Assembly: GCF_003131185.1 (NCBI RefSeq)
Contig: NZ_QFFU01000008.1
Span: 124,001-188,000, forward strand
Direction of reading: 5' to 3'
Source of the DNA: Pseudomonas ovata
GTDB taxonomy: Bacteria > Pseudomonadota > Gammaproteobacteria > Pseudomonadales > Pseudomonadaceae
Length of the DNA stretch: 64,000 nt
This document shows positions 1-9,031 of this stretch, piece by piece (within the stretch, counting starts at the first letter, position 1; each line of letters starts with the position of its first letter). Below the pieces are notes generated by a model. It ran no database searches. It saw only the letters and a list, made by a program, of their open reading frames with translations, and was not told the origin of the DNA. The translations under genes and the position numbers were made by a program.

Positions 1-2533
1 CCAGTGCCGGCACATCCGAAGCGATGAACGGGTTGTCGACCACAAACTGCAACGGGTAGACCGGGTAGCGCTGACGGCTTGCGGCGTCGCTGTTGTGCAT
101 CTGATTGATCGACTGCTTCAGCCAGAGGTACTGGCTTTCGGACAACTGGCGCTTGAGGTGGCTGCGCAGGGCGGCGGCACGCATCTGCAGTTGCGTGATC
201 AGCAGGCTCACCCGGCGCCGGTAGGCATAGCCCTCGCTCTGTGGGTCGAGCTGCGTCTGTCGGAGATGGGCAATCCAGGCATCGCTGCTCCAGGCGCCAC
301 GCACGGAGGCGGCGACTTTTTCCGGGGTCAGGGGCGACAGGTCGACGCCAGCCGGGCCGCTGAACGTGGCCTGGGTGTCGGCGGTGGCCGTCAGCACCCC
401 CAGGCTGTCGTCATAGCCGTCGCGCAGCATGCGCGTGTAGCTGAGGGTCTCCCTGGGGGAGGTGACGATGATCCGGTCCGGATCGACTGTGCCGTCGGGC
501 ACGCCCAGCAGGGCGTTGATTCTGTCGCTGGCGTACTGGTGCACGAACGCCTCGTATTCGGGCGTGCGAGTGTGCCGTTGGGCCTGGTACTGGCGGGACA
601 CGCCTTCGACCGCGTCTTCAAGCGCCAGCAGTTCGCATCGCTGGCTGGCGCTGGCGCGCACGTACCAGTCCGGGGTGTGCTGCTGGTGCTCGGCAAGCTT
701 GAGCTGGACATGGGCGGTGGCCATGGCGTGCAGGGCATCGTTGAACCCGGGATGCTCGATAAACCCCAGGAAGTCTTCAGGTGCCAGGGGTTTGTCGCGC
801 AGCGCCAGCAGTTGCCTGGCAAGGTCCGGACGCTGTAGCGGCGTGACCTGATCGAGCAGGTACTGGCTCTGCTGCACCACGGCCGTCCAGGCGACCAGTT
901 CCTGGCGCACCTGGCGCTCGTTATTGAAACTGTACAGGGCCTGCCCGCCAGGATTATTCGGCGTCCACAGCAGCAGGCGCCCGGGGCTGCCGTCAGGCTT
1001 TTCCAGCGTCAGCAAGAGCATGTCGCTCATGAGCTGCCGGTTGTTCAGGCGCACCTGTCGCACACTTACGCGGGGCGCCTCGGGGTGGCCGAGCAAGCGG
1101 TCGGTGAAGGCAAAGTCGCCGGGCTGTATATGGCCCTGGTACAAGGCGCTGTAGGCGTGGACCAGCAATTGGCGGCGCAGCACTTCGCCGATCATGTCCT
1201 TGACGCTGGCGGTGCCGTACACCTGGCGTTGCCGCTCGCTGAACTGGATACGCAAGTCCAGCTCGGTGACCGTGGCGCCCAGCCATTGCGCGGTCAGCAA
1301 GGGGCAACTGACGCTCAGCGACTGGCCGTCCAGGCTGAAGTGCGTGCCGGTCAGCCAGTCCGATGACGGATCGAGGTCATGGCTGTGCAGGCCGTACAGC
1401 CCGACCTCGCTCAGGGTGCGACGGGTCTCGAAAGGCGCCTGGCCAAGCAGGCTGCGACGGCGGGTCGTGACGATCACCTGATCGGGATCCAGCGGGTAGC
1501 CCAGGTCATTGTGCAAGCGTTCGGTCAGGCGCAGGCGCGCAAAGGCCTGGGCTGAACTGCACCCTTGCATCAGGCTGCCCAAGGTCAGGCGCACCTGCTC
1601 GTAGGCCAGCAGGCTGTCCAGGTAGCGCTGGCGCTCTTCGGCGCTGGCGTAGCGCAGCCATTCAGGCACTTCCAGGGCCTGGCGACGTTGCTGCAACTCG
1701 CTTTCGCGGCGGTGCAGCATGGCCGCCGGGCCCAGCAAGCCGGGCATGGCCAGGGCCGTCTGGATGCCCAGTTGCCAACTGGCCAGGTCATGCTGGCGCA
1801 GGCGGGTGTCGTTGCAGGCGTAGGCGACATCCTGGTGCTGCTTGTCGAGCTGCTGGGCAATCGCATGTTCGAAGGGTGGCGCGACAAACGGTGCCAGAAT
1901 GAGATGGTCATCGGTGTAGGGTTCGGCGCTCAGGTCGGGGTCGGCTGCCAGTTGCCAGCCCAGGTCCTGATACGCCTGGCTCATGTTGCGCAGCAACGGC
2001 CCGCGCAGAGCCTGATCGTTGAGGCGCGTGACCAGGTCGGCCCGCAACTGCTGCAGTGACGCAAAGCCTTCCACGCCCCAGCCCGGCAGGTACAACAGGC
2101 ACGCCCCGTCCTCGCGGGCGAACATCAGGGCGCCGTAGACCGGCTGGCCCTGTTGGTGTTCGTGGGCCAGGTACAGGGCATGGCTTTCGGGCCAGGCCGC
2201 GTTGCGGGCGGCGGTGCCGGTGCTGTCCGGGGGCAGGCAGTCCAGGTAGTCCGGGTGCAGGCTGCCGTCGATGATGCGCAGCAGCACTTCATCGTGCAGA
2301 TCGTCACGCAGCGCCGTGGCCAGGACCTGGCGACGCGGCAGGCCGCTGGCATCCGGAGCGTTCCAGTATTGGGTCAGGGCGTGTTGCAACGCCTGGGCCT
2401 GTTCATCAACGGGTTGCCCGGACTCCGGCAGGCCGGGCAGGTGGGTCAGTTCTGCCGCCAGGTGGGTGGCGCGCGCGTTCAGGCGGGCCAGCAGGCGGTC
2501 GAGGGTGGCGGTTGAATAGTCGGGTAAAGACAT
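1..2533 (-). CDS. Large dermonecrotic-toxin-like (DUF6543-type) protein, N-terminal part, cut by window edge
   Basis: An open frame of 844 codons reads leftward from an ATG (complement of CAT at 2531-2533) with no stop before the window edge, so only the N-terminal part is present. It is soluble-looking, rich in Leu, Gln, Arg and Asp, with no signal peptide. Two similar blocks, around residues 360-460 and 640-780, each carry an LxxRLxxDLGxxxDPDxVIVT-like or DPDRIIVTSPRETLSY-like stretch followed by a putative substrate-binding core. This looks like the large Pseudomonas proteins annotated as dermonecrotic toxin domain or DUF6543 proteins, some of which end in leucine-rich repeats and an E3-ligase domain. 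The downstream domains are not visible here. It is transcribed away from the lipopolysaccharide operon. The family call is from memory of sequence style; toxicity is inference. Confidence 0.7.
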   Translation of the reverse strand, partial: MSLPDYSTATLDRLLARLNARATHLAAELTHLPGLPESGQPVDEQAQALQHALTQYWNAPDASGLPRRQVLATALRDDLHDEVLLRIIDGSLHPDYLDCLPPDSTGTAARNAAWPESHALYLAHEHQQGQPVYGALMFAREDGACLLYLPGWGVEGFASLQQLRADLVTRLNDQALRGPLLRNMSQAYQDLGWQLAADPDLSAEPYTDDHLILAPFVAPPFEHAIAQQLDKQHQDVAYACNDTRLRQHDLASWQLGIQTALAMPGLLGPAAMLHRRESELQQRRQALEVPEWLRYASAEERQRYLDSLLAYEQVRLTLGSLMQGCSSAQAFARLRLTERLHNDLGYPLDPDQVIVTTRRRSLLGQAPFETRRTLSEVGLYGLHSHDLDPSSDWLTGTHFSLDGQSLSVSCPLLTAQWLGATVTELDLRIQFSERQRQVYGTASVKDMIGEVLRRQLLVHAYSALYQGHIQPGDFAFTDRLLGHPEAPRVSVRQVRLNNRQLMSDMLLLTLEKPDGSPGRLLLWTPNNPGGQALYSFNNERQVRQELVAWTAVVQQSQYLLDQVTPLQRPDLARQLLALRDKPLAPEDFLGFIEHPGFNDALHAMATAHVQLKLAEHQQHTPDWYVRASASQRCELLALEDAVEGVSRQYQAQRHTRTPEYEAFVHQYASDRINALLGVPDGTVDPDRIIVTSPRETLSYTRMLRDGYDDSLGVLTATADTQATFSGPAGVDLSPLTPEKVAASVRGAWSSDAWIAHLRQTQLDPQSEGYAYRRRVSLLITQLQMRAAALRSHLKRQLSESQYLWLKQSINQMHNSDAASRQRYPVYPLQFVVDNPFIASDVPAL

Positions 2534-2724
2534 AAGACAAGCGGTTCCTGTATGTAAGGGCATGCAGGCTTGGTGGCGCACATGCGTTCGGGCGCAATGC
2601 CCGGTAAAACATCAGGTCAATCAATCCCGCTTTGCCGTCTTGTGCGCGCTACATAGTTATGGCGTGCATCCGGCCAGGCCCCTGGGGCTGATCAAGCTTC
2701 ACGCCAAATTGATAGTCTATAGGC

Positions 2725-2730
2725 TATAAT
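2725..2730 (+). promoter_or_regulatory. Possible -10 box upstream of the LPS outer-core operon
   Basis: A perfect TATAAT lies 95 bases before the carbamoyltransferase start, in the only sizeable gap upstream of the operon. No good -35 sits at 16-18 bases; a TTGATA is present but only 10 bases away. The short A+T-rich patch with ATAGTCTAT and ATAGGCTAT half-palindromes might also bind a regulator. Confidence 0.4.
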
Positions 2731-2824
2731 CCCGCGCTTTGGCTGACCCTCGCCTTCCGTGCAGGGCCCACAATTTTTCTCGGGCGCACGACGCCTGCAT
2801 GCAGACAAAAGAGGCTAGACCCTA

Positions 2825-4582
2825 GTGGCATTGACGATCCTTGGCCTGTCCGGCGCCCTTAGCCATGATCCTTCCGCCGCCCTGTACATCGACGGCAAGT
2901 TGATCGCCGCGGCCGAAGAAGAACGCTTCGTGCGCGACAAGCACGCAAAGAACCGCATGCCTTACGAGTCGGCGAAGTTCTGCCTGGAGCAGGCCGGCAT
3001 CAAGCCTTCGGACGTTGACGTGGTGGCGATTCCTTTCGCCCCGATCAGCCTGTTCGGCAAGGCACGCTGGCATTACGCCAAGCGTTACTGGTATGCCCCG
3101 GACCGTGCCCTGGACGCGCTGCTGATGGGCAACCGTCGCTACAAGCGCTACCGCAACAAGATCGTCTGGTGCCTTGAACAACTGGGTTTTGACCCGAAAA
3201 AGATCAAGATCGAGCCGGTCGAGCACCACCTGGCCCACGCTGCCAGCGCCTATCACTGCTCCGGATTCAAGGAAAAGACCGCGATCCTGGGCATCGACGG
3301 CAAGGGCGAGTACGCCACGACCTTCTTCGGCTATGGCGAGAACGGCAAGATTCACAAGATCAAGGAATTCTACGACCCGGACTCGCTGGGCGGCTTGTAT
3401 GGCGCGATCACCGAGTTCCTCGGCTTCGAGATGCTCGACGGCGAGTTCAAGGTCATGGGCATGGCGCCGTATGGCGATGCCAGCAAGTATGATTTCTCGC
3501 GCCTGGCGACCTTCGAGAACGGCGAGCTGGTGATCAATACCGAGCTGGCCAACGTCATCGGCCTGCGCCGCTATAAAGAGAAGGGCAAGGGCTTCTACTT
3601 CTCGCCCAAGCTGATCGAATGGCTGGGGCCCAAGCGCGTGGGCGACGTGGCCGACGAGCCATACATCCACTATGCCGCCAGCATGCAGGCGCTGTTTGAA
3701 AAGCTCGCCCTGCAGATGATGGACCATTACCTGGGTGACATTCTCAAGCAGACCGGCAAGATCGCCTTTGCCGGCGGCTGTGCGCTGAACGTCAAGCTCA
3801 ACCAGAAAATCATCGCCCGTCCCGAGGTCAAGGAGCTGTTCGTGCAGCCGGCCTCCGGTGACGCCGGCACCGCCGTGGGCGCTGCCGCCTATGTGTCGCA
3901 TGCCCGTGGCGTGCCGGTCGAGAAGATGGAACACGTCTACCTCGGCCCTTCGTACAGCAACGAAGACGTGATTGCCGCCTGCGCCCGTCACCCCAGCCAG
4001 CCCAAGTGGCGCCAGATCGACAACATGCCCGAGCGCATTGCGCAGATCATGGTCGACGGCAACCCGGTGGCCTGGTTCCAGGGCCGCATGGAGTTCGGCC
4101 CGCGTGCCCTGGGCGGTCGTTCGATCATCGGCTGCCCGAGCGTGCCGGGCGTGGCCAACCGCATCAACGAACAGATCAAGTTCCGCGAGCGCTGGAGACC
4201 CTTCTGCCCGTCGATGCTCGACACCGTGGCCCCGCAGATGATCACCATCGACCATCCGGCGCCGTTCATGACCTTCACCTTCGAAGTCGCCGAAGAGTGG
4301 AAGACCCGCGTGCCGGAAGTCGTCCATGAAGACGGCACCTCGCGGGCCCAGGTGCTCAAGCGCGAGTACAACCCGCGCTACTACGACATGATGAAGGCGC
4401 TGGAAAACCTCACCGGCAACGGCGTGTCGCTCAACACCTCGCTCAACCGCCGTGGCGAACCGATGATCTGCTCGCCCACCGATGCGCTGAACATGTTCTT
4501 CGGCTCGGACCTGGAATACCTGATCATGGAAGACATCCTGGTCGTCAAAGAGGGCGTGAAGGCTTATGACAGCGTCGGCTGA
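2825..4582 (+). CDS. NodU/CmcH-family carbamoyltransferase, LPS core
   Basis: A 585-residue enzyme with a GTG start about 11 bases after AGAGG. It should transfer a carbamoyl group from carbamoyl phosphate to a sugar hydroxyl. The N-terminal Kae1-like half carries the metal-binding HHLAH (about residues 134-138) and ILGIDGKGEY. The C-terminal Carbam_trans_C half carries FAGGCALNVKLN, EFGPRALGGRS and SLNRRGEP. In P. aeruginosa the homologue at this place in the core locus (PA5005) is linked to carbamoylation of core heptose, so that substrate is inferred here. The stop overlaps the next gene by 17 bases, which argues for co-translation with wapH. Confidence 0.88.
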   Translation: MALTILGLSGALSHDPSAALYIDGKLIAAAEEERFVRDKHAKNRMPYESAKFCLEQAGIKPSDVDVVAIPFAPISLFGKARWHYAKRYWYAPDRALDALLMGNRRYKRYRNKIVWCLEQLGFDPKKIKIEPVEHHLAHAASAYHCSGFKEKTAILGIDGKGEYATTFFGYGENGKIHKIKEFYDPDSLGGLYGAITEFLGFEMLDGEFKVMGMAPYGDASKYDFSRLATFENGELVINTELANVIGLRRYKEKGKGFYFSPKLIEWLGPKRVGDVADEPYIHYAASMQALFEKLALQMMDHYLGDILKQTGKIAFAGGCALNVKLNQKIIARPEVKELFVQPASGDAGTAVGAAAYVSHARGVPVEKMEHVYLGPSYSNEDVIAACARHPSQPKWRQIDNMPERIAQIMVDGNPVAWFQGRMEFGPRALGGRSIIGCPSVPGVANRINEQIKFRERWRPFCPSMLDTVAPQMITIDHPAPFMTFTFEVAEEWKTRVPEVVHEDGTSRAQVLKREYNPRYYDMMKALENLTGNGVSLNTSLNRRGEPMICSPTDALNMFFGSDLEYLIMEDILVVKEGVKAYDSVG

Positions 4583-5696
4583 GCGCCATGTGCTGCAGTT
4601 CTGCCACGGCTATGACGGGCCGTTCCTGGATTGCGCACGGCAATACGCCAGCCTGTTCGCCGGCAAGGGCTACCGGGTGACCACGGTGTTCCTGACCGGC
4701 GAGTACAACCCGGACGTGATCGCCGATTGCGGCTCGGACGAGGTGCTGTTCATGCAGTTCAGCTCCAGCGCCATTCGTGGCCTGAAGCTGGGCGCCATTG
4801 CTGCCCTGCGCAAGATCGCCGCCACTCGGCGCTTCGACTTCTGCATCGCGCACCGCTTCAAGCCGGTGTACATCGCCTTGCTGGCGACAAAGCTGCCGGT
4901 GATCGGTGTGCACCATGCCTTCGGCGACTACCAGCGCGGCAGCCGCCGGCTGTTCGCGCACCTGTTTCGCCAGCGCCTGAGCCTGCTCGGTGTCTCGGAC
5001 GCGGTGCGCGACGACATGCGTAAAAGCCTGCCCAAGTGGCCGGCCGAGCGTATCGAAACGCTGTACAACCGTATCGATGTCGAGCAACTGCAAGGCCGCC
5101 AGTGCAGCCGCGAAGAGGCCCGCCTTGAACTGCAACTGCCTCCCGACGTCTGGGTGGTCGGCAATGTCGGCCGCCTGCACCCGGACAAGGACCAGGCCAC
5201 GCTGTTGCGTGGCTTTGCCCAGGCCCTGCCGGACCTGCCGGCAGACAGCCGGCTGGTGATCCTCGGCAAGGGCCGCCTGGAGCAATCGCTCAAGGACCTG
5301 GCGCTGGCGCTGGGCATCGGGCCGCAGGTGCTGTTTCTGGGCCAGGTGCCCGAAGCGCGGCGCTATTTCAAGGCGTTCGATGTCTTTGCCCTGAGCTCGG
5401 ACCACGAGCCGTTCGGCATGGTGCTGCTCGAAGCCATGGTCGCCGGCGTGCCGCTGCTGGCCACGGCGTGTGGCGGCGCCAAGGAGGTGGTCGAAGGCGT
5501 CGGTGTGCTGTTTCCGCTGGGCGATGCCGAGCACCTGGCCCAGGGGCTGGTGCATGTGTCGCGCCTTGATGAACAGCAGCGCCAGGCCTGTGCCGAGCAG
5601 ATGCTGCAGCGGCTGCAAAAGCGTTTTTCCGATCATGCGGTGCGCCAGGTGTTCTGGCAGTTGCCGCAGGTCAACCGGCTGGCTGTGGGGGCCTGA
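4566..5696 (+). CDS. wapH: Glycosyltransferase family 4, LPS outer core (WapH-like)
   Basis: A 376-residue GT-B glycosyltransferase of the GT4 family. Seen: a Rossmann-like N-terminal half, VGRLHPDKD at about residue 201, and the family E-x7-E motif at E281/E289 in EPFGMVLLEAM, followed by the nucleotide-sugar loop AGVPLLATACGG. There is no membrane span, so it should act on the cytoplasmic face of the inner membrane. Its position between the carbamoyltransferase and mig-14 is that of wapH in P. aeruginosa, which adds an outer-core hexose. The exact sugar cannot be read from the sequence. It overlaps both neighbours (17 bases upstream, TGATG downstream). Confidence 0.85.
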   Translation: MTASAERHVLQFCHGYDGPFLDCARQYASLFAGKGYRVTTVFLTGEYNPDVIADCGSDEVLFMQFSSSAIRGLKLGAIAALRKIAATRRFDFCIAHRFKPVYIALLATKLPVIGVHHAFGDYQRGSRRLFAHLFRQRLSLLGVSDAVRDDMRKSLPKWPAERIETLYNRIDVEQLQGRQCSREEARLELQLPPDVWVVGNVGRLHPDKDQATLLRGFAQALPDLPADSRLVILGKGRLEQSLKDLALALGIGPQVLFLGQVPEARRYFKAFDVFALSSDHEPFGMVLLEAMVAGVPLLATACGGAKEVVEGVGVLFPLGDAEHLAQGLVHVSRLDEQQRQACAEQMLQRLQKRFSDHAVRQVFWQLPQVNRLAVGA

Positions 5697-6592
5697 TGCT
5701 CAATTTTCTGCAGGGCTTTCGCGAGCGCGGCTGGACCGCGATCGACGCCGCCACCTACGAGCAGGCCTGGCAGCGCTACGGCGGCAGCGTGGCCACGCAC
5801 CCCGAGGTGGTGGCACGGCTTTCCGCCCTGGCCGGCATTCCCGTGCGTTACCTGGCCTGGGAGCAGGGCGGCGAACTCAAGGCGGCGATTGCCACCTGGG
5901 GCCGCGCCCTGGCGCTGGACAAGGGTGAGCTCAAGCGGCATGGCAAGAAGGGCCTGTTCGACCTGGGCAATGCCGAGCTGATCCTGCCGGTGGCCGAGGA
6001 CGCCAGCGTAGCGCTGCGTCATCAAGGGCGCTACCTGTCGGCGCTCAATGAAGGCCGGATCAGCACTTACAAGGCCCAGGCCGAGTCGCTGGCCATGGCC
6101 CGCACGCCCGAGGAACTGTCGAAAAAGTTTCGCTACAACCAGCGCCGCGAATTGCGCCTGCTCGAAGAAGCCGGGGGCACGGTGCATGCGGTCAGCGAGT
6201 TCGACAGCGCCACCCTGGCACAGATTTACTGCGACCTGTTTCAGCGCCGCTGGGGCTTTGCCGCCACCGGGGCTGCGCGCATGGCCGAGGTCATCGAGCT
6301 GCTGCGCGAATGGCTGATCGGCGCGGTGCTGTTTCTGGACGGTGCACCGATTGCCACGCAACTGGTGTACCGCGTCGAGGCGCCGCAGTGGGTCAGCGTC
6401 GAGTACGTCAATGGTGGTGTCGACCCCGAGAATCGCGGGTTCAGCCCTGGCAGCGTGCTGAGTTTCATCAATACCCAGAGCGCGTGGGAAAGCGCCCGGG
6501 CCCTCAACAAGCCGTTGCGCTTCTCGTTCGGCCGCGCCGACCGCGAATACAAGGACCGTTGGTGCAACCCTGTCCCGGTATTTCAGGTGTGA
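5696..6592 (+). CDS. mig-14: Mig-14 family protein, GNAT-like fold
   Basis: A 298-residue protein starting in a TGATG overlap with wapH. The region around residues 130-290 looks like an acyltransferase/GNAT-like core, with basic FRYNQRRELRLL, then VEYVNGGVDPENRGFSPGS and a final FGRADREYKDRW. The family prototype is Salmonella Mig-14, an inner-membrane-associated protein needed for resistance to antimicrobial peptides; the biochemical reaction is unsettled. Being embedded in the core-oligosaccharide operon supports a role in altering the cell surface. Membership is fairly certain; resistance to peptides in this strain is inference. Confidence 0.82.
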   Translation: MLNFLQGFRERGWTAIDAATYEQAWQRYGGSVATHPEVVARLSALAGIPVRYLAWEQGGELKAAIATWGRALALDKGELKRHGKKGLFDLGNAELILPVAEDASVALRHQGRYLSALNEGRISTYKAQAESLAMARTPEELSKKFRYNQRRELRLLEEAGGTVHAVSEFDSATLAQIYCDLFQRRWGFAATGAARMAEVIELLREWLIGAVLFLDGAPIATQLVYRVEAPQWVSVEYVNGGVDPENRGFSPGSVLSFINTQSAWESARALNKPLRFSFGRADREYKDRWCNPVPVFQV

Positions 6593-7995
6593 GCCGCAAA
6601 CAGCAGTTACTCAAGCGCCACCGGCGCAATAAACGCATGGCTTTGCTGGTCGTCCTGCTGACCTTGATCGCCGCCGGCCTGCTGCTGGCCTGGTGGCTGG
6701 TGCCGCTGCTGGCGATAGCGGCGTGGATGGCCCACGAGGCCTGGTTTGCCGATCATCTGTTCTATGCGCCGGGCGATGATTACCAGTACCGCTTCGCTGA
6801 CCACGACGAAGTGCCGGGCGTGCGCCTGGACAACGGCCGCCTCAGCGTCGACCTGCCAGGCCCCTTGCAGGGCGACGAAACCCTGATCCTGGCGGTGACG
6901 GTGCGCAGTGGCTGGTTGGGGCGATTTCTCGACCCGGCCGTACAATTGCTCGGCAATGACGAGGGTGATGTGCAGACCTTCGAGCGCGGCGTTGATGGCG
7001 TGCGCTACCTGAACCTCACTGGCCTTGGCCGTTCGCTGAGCGAAGGCCGGCTGCAACTGGCCGGACGCTTTTGCCGCATTGCCGGCACGCCGCGCCTGTG
7101 GCTGTGGCGTCAGGCTGATGCTCGTCGCCAGCGGGTCATGGTCATCGCCCCGCATGCCGACGACGCCGAGTTGGCGGCCTACGGTCTGTACAGCCAGGCC
7201 GATGAAGCCTGGATCGTGACCCTGACCGCCGGTGAAATCGAGGCCGGGCATTACCGGCGCATGGGGCTGGGCAACAGCGAGGCGGCGCGGCTCAAGGGTC
7301 GCCTGCGTGCCTGGGACAGTATTGTCGTACCGCGCTGGGCCGGGGTGCCCGAGGCACGTTGCGTGCAGCTGGGTTATTTCTGCCTGCAACTGCCGGCCAT
7401 GCAGGCCGCGCCTGACCAGCCGATCGCCTCGCGCGAAGCCGACCTGGCCGATACCCGGTTGTTTCGCCAGTTCAATTCGCTGGCGCTGCCCGGCGACGAC
7501 GGCGTGCCGAGCTGGAACAACCTGCTGGCCGACCTGCGCGCCTTGATCGTGCAGGCCCGACCGCAGGTGCTGGTCATGCCGCACCCGACCATCGACCCGC
7601 ACCCGGACCACATCTGTGCCCAGGCGGCGGTGCGCGAAGCCTTGCAGGGCCTGGCCTGGCGGCCGGAAATGATCCTGGCCTATGCCAACCACCTGCATGA
7701 CAACGACCGCTGGCCCATGGGCAATGCCCATGAAGGTGTCAGCCTGCCGCCTGTCTTCGATGACCGGCAGACGCTGGTGCCCTGCAGCCTGGTGCTGCCG
7801 GCCGAGGTCCGCCGTGACAAGGCCATGGCACTGGGCATGATGCACGACCTGCAACCGCCCATGCCCTTCAAGCGCAAGCTGCGTCGGTGCCTGCAACGTG
7901 TGCTGGCCGGGCGGCGCGTGCCTGCCGAAGGCGAGAACGAATTTTTCCGTAAGGCTGTGCGGCGCCATGAACTGTTCTGGCGCAGCGATATCTGA
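6589..7995 (+). CDS. dnpA: PIG-L family de-N-acetylase (DnpA-like)
   Basis: I place the start at the GTG at 6589, giving a GTGTGA overlap with the mig-14 stop and 468 residues; the frame is open further upstream, but that part lies inside mig-14. After a basic head comes a hydrophobic anchor (about residues 17-45), then a domain with the PIG-L zinc motif APHADDAE (188-194) and the second motif HPTIDPHPDH (332-341). The family removes N-acetyl groups from sugars. In P. aeruginosa DnpA sits at the same locus and is reported to affect fluoroquinolone tolerance. Substrate here is unknown but is probably a core or surface GlcNAc-like sugar. Confidence 0.85.
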   Translation: MSRKQQLLKRHRRNKRMALLVVLLTLIAAGLLLAWWLVPLLAIAAWMAHEAWFADHLFYAPGDDYQYRFADHDEVPGVRLDNGRLSVDLPGPLQGDETLILAVTVRSGWLGRFLDPAVQLLGNDEGDVQTFERGVDGVRYLNLTGLGRSLSEGRLQLAGRFCRIAGTPRLWLWRQADARRQRVMVIAPHADDAELAAYGLYSQADEAWIVTLTAGEIEAGHYRRMGLGNSEAARLKGRLRAWDSIVVPRWAGVPEARCVQLGYFCLQLPAMQAAPDQPIASREADLADTRLFRQFNSLALPGDDGVPSWNNLLADLRALIVQARPQVLVMPHPTIDPHPDHICAQAAVREALQGLAWRPEMILAYANHLHDNDRWPMGNAHEGVSLPPVFDDRQTLVPCSLVLPAEVRRDKAMALGMMHDLQPPMPFKRKLRRCLQRVLAGRRVPAEGENEFFRKAVRRHELFWRSDI

Positions 7996-8032
7996 TTCCG
8001 CTTCAGCAGGCAGCCCGGCTGCAAGGAAACCC

Positions 8033-8989
8033 ATGAGAGTTCTATTTCTGGTGCAGAAAGAACAGCGCGCCATTCTGGACCGTCTGTATGAGGGCATTGC
8101 GGCGCACTGTGAATGCGACCTGCGCTGGCTCACCTCTGAAGAGCAGCGCGACCTGCGCGGGTATTTTCGCCGCGAAGTGGATGTCACCCGCTATGACCGC
8201 ATCGTGTTCTTCCTGCGCTTCAAGCAGGAGGTGCGGCAGGTGGGGTTTATCCGCAGCCTGCCCAACCTGGTGATCCTCGAGCACGATGCCTACCAGAACT
8301 ATATCCCGTGCAAGTACACCGGCAAGTTCAGCGCCCACTACCGCAAGCTGCCCTGGGCGCGGGTGATCACCTCGGGCTTCATGGTCACCGAGCGTCTGCG
8401 CGCCGAGGGCTTCGATGCAGTGTTCGTGCCCAAGGGCTATGACCAGGGCCTGGTACAAGGCCTGGGCCGCGAGCGTGACATCGAGCTGGCGTTCGTCGGC
8501 AGCACCAAGAGCGTGGCCTACAGCGGGCGCAAGGCCCTGCTCGATGAGCTGGCCAAGGTCGAGCCATTGCTGGTGACCCGGACCAAATCCGGCGAAGAGT
8601 ACTGCGCCACCCTGAACCGCATTCGTTTTTTCGTCAGTGCCGATGTCGGCATGGGCGAGTACATGATCAAGAACTTCGAGGCCATGGCCTGCGGCTGCGT
8701 GCTGCTGGCGTTCGATCAGGGCGCCGAGGAAAACCGGGCGCTGGGCTTCGAAGACATGAACAATATTGTGCTGTATCGCGATATCGACGAGTTGCGCAGG
8801 AAACTGCATCAATTACGTGAAGATTCGGCTCTGGCGGATGAAATCTCCCGTAACGGGCAGACGCTGGTGGAGCAACGCTATACATTCCATGCCCTTGGCA
8901 AGGCCATCGTCGATGCCCTGCAGGCGCCGTTGCGGGCGCGGGCCGCCCCCGGCCTGCTGGATCGCGTGCGCTCCTGGATCGGCGCATGA
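8033..8989 (+). CDS. ssg: Ssg-like glycosyltransferase for cell-surface polysaccharide
   Basis: 318 residues from the ATG at 8033, which follows an AAGGAAA ribosome site; the frame is open upstream but has no better start. It begins MRVLFLVQKEQRAIL, as I recall for Pseudomonas Ssg. The C-terminal half resembles the Glyco_trans_1_2/CgeB type, with FFVSADVGMGEYMIKNFE, ACGCVLLAFDQGAEEN and a closing helix. Ssg is needed for normal LPS/exopolysaccharide and phage or motility phenotypes in several pseudomonads. It is cytoplasmic, 38 bases after dnpA and 42 before the next transferase, so probably in the same operon. Confidence 0.78.
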   Translation: MRVLFLVQKEQRAILDRLYEGIAAHCECDLRWLTSEEQRDLRGYFRREVDVTRYDRIVFFLRFKQEVRQVGFIRSLPNLVILEHDAYQNYIPCKYTGKFSAHYRKLPWARVITSGFMVTERLRAEGFDAVFVPKGYDQGLVQGLGRERDIELAFVGSTKSVAYSGRKALLDELAKVEPLLVTRTKSGEEYCATLNRIRFFVSADVGMGEYMIKNFEAMACGCVLLAFDQGAEENRALGFEDMNNIVLYRDIDELRRKLHQLREDSALADEISRNGQTLVEQRYTFHALGKAIVDALQAPLRARAAPGLLDRVRSWIGA

Positions 8990-9031
8990 CTGGCACAGAC
9001 CGTTTGAACATTCAATGATTGGGAGCCCATG

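Noticed and set aside
2709..2730. TTGATA and TATAAT as a full sigma-70 promoter
   Set aside because: The spacer is only 10 bases; only the -10 is kept as a weak call.
2822..4327. A 501-codon minus-strand frame opposite the carbamoyltransferase
   Set aside because: Antisense shadow of a clearly conserved enzyme.
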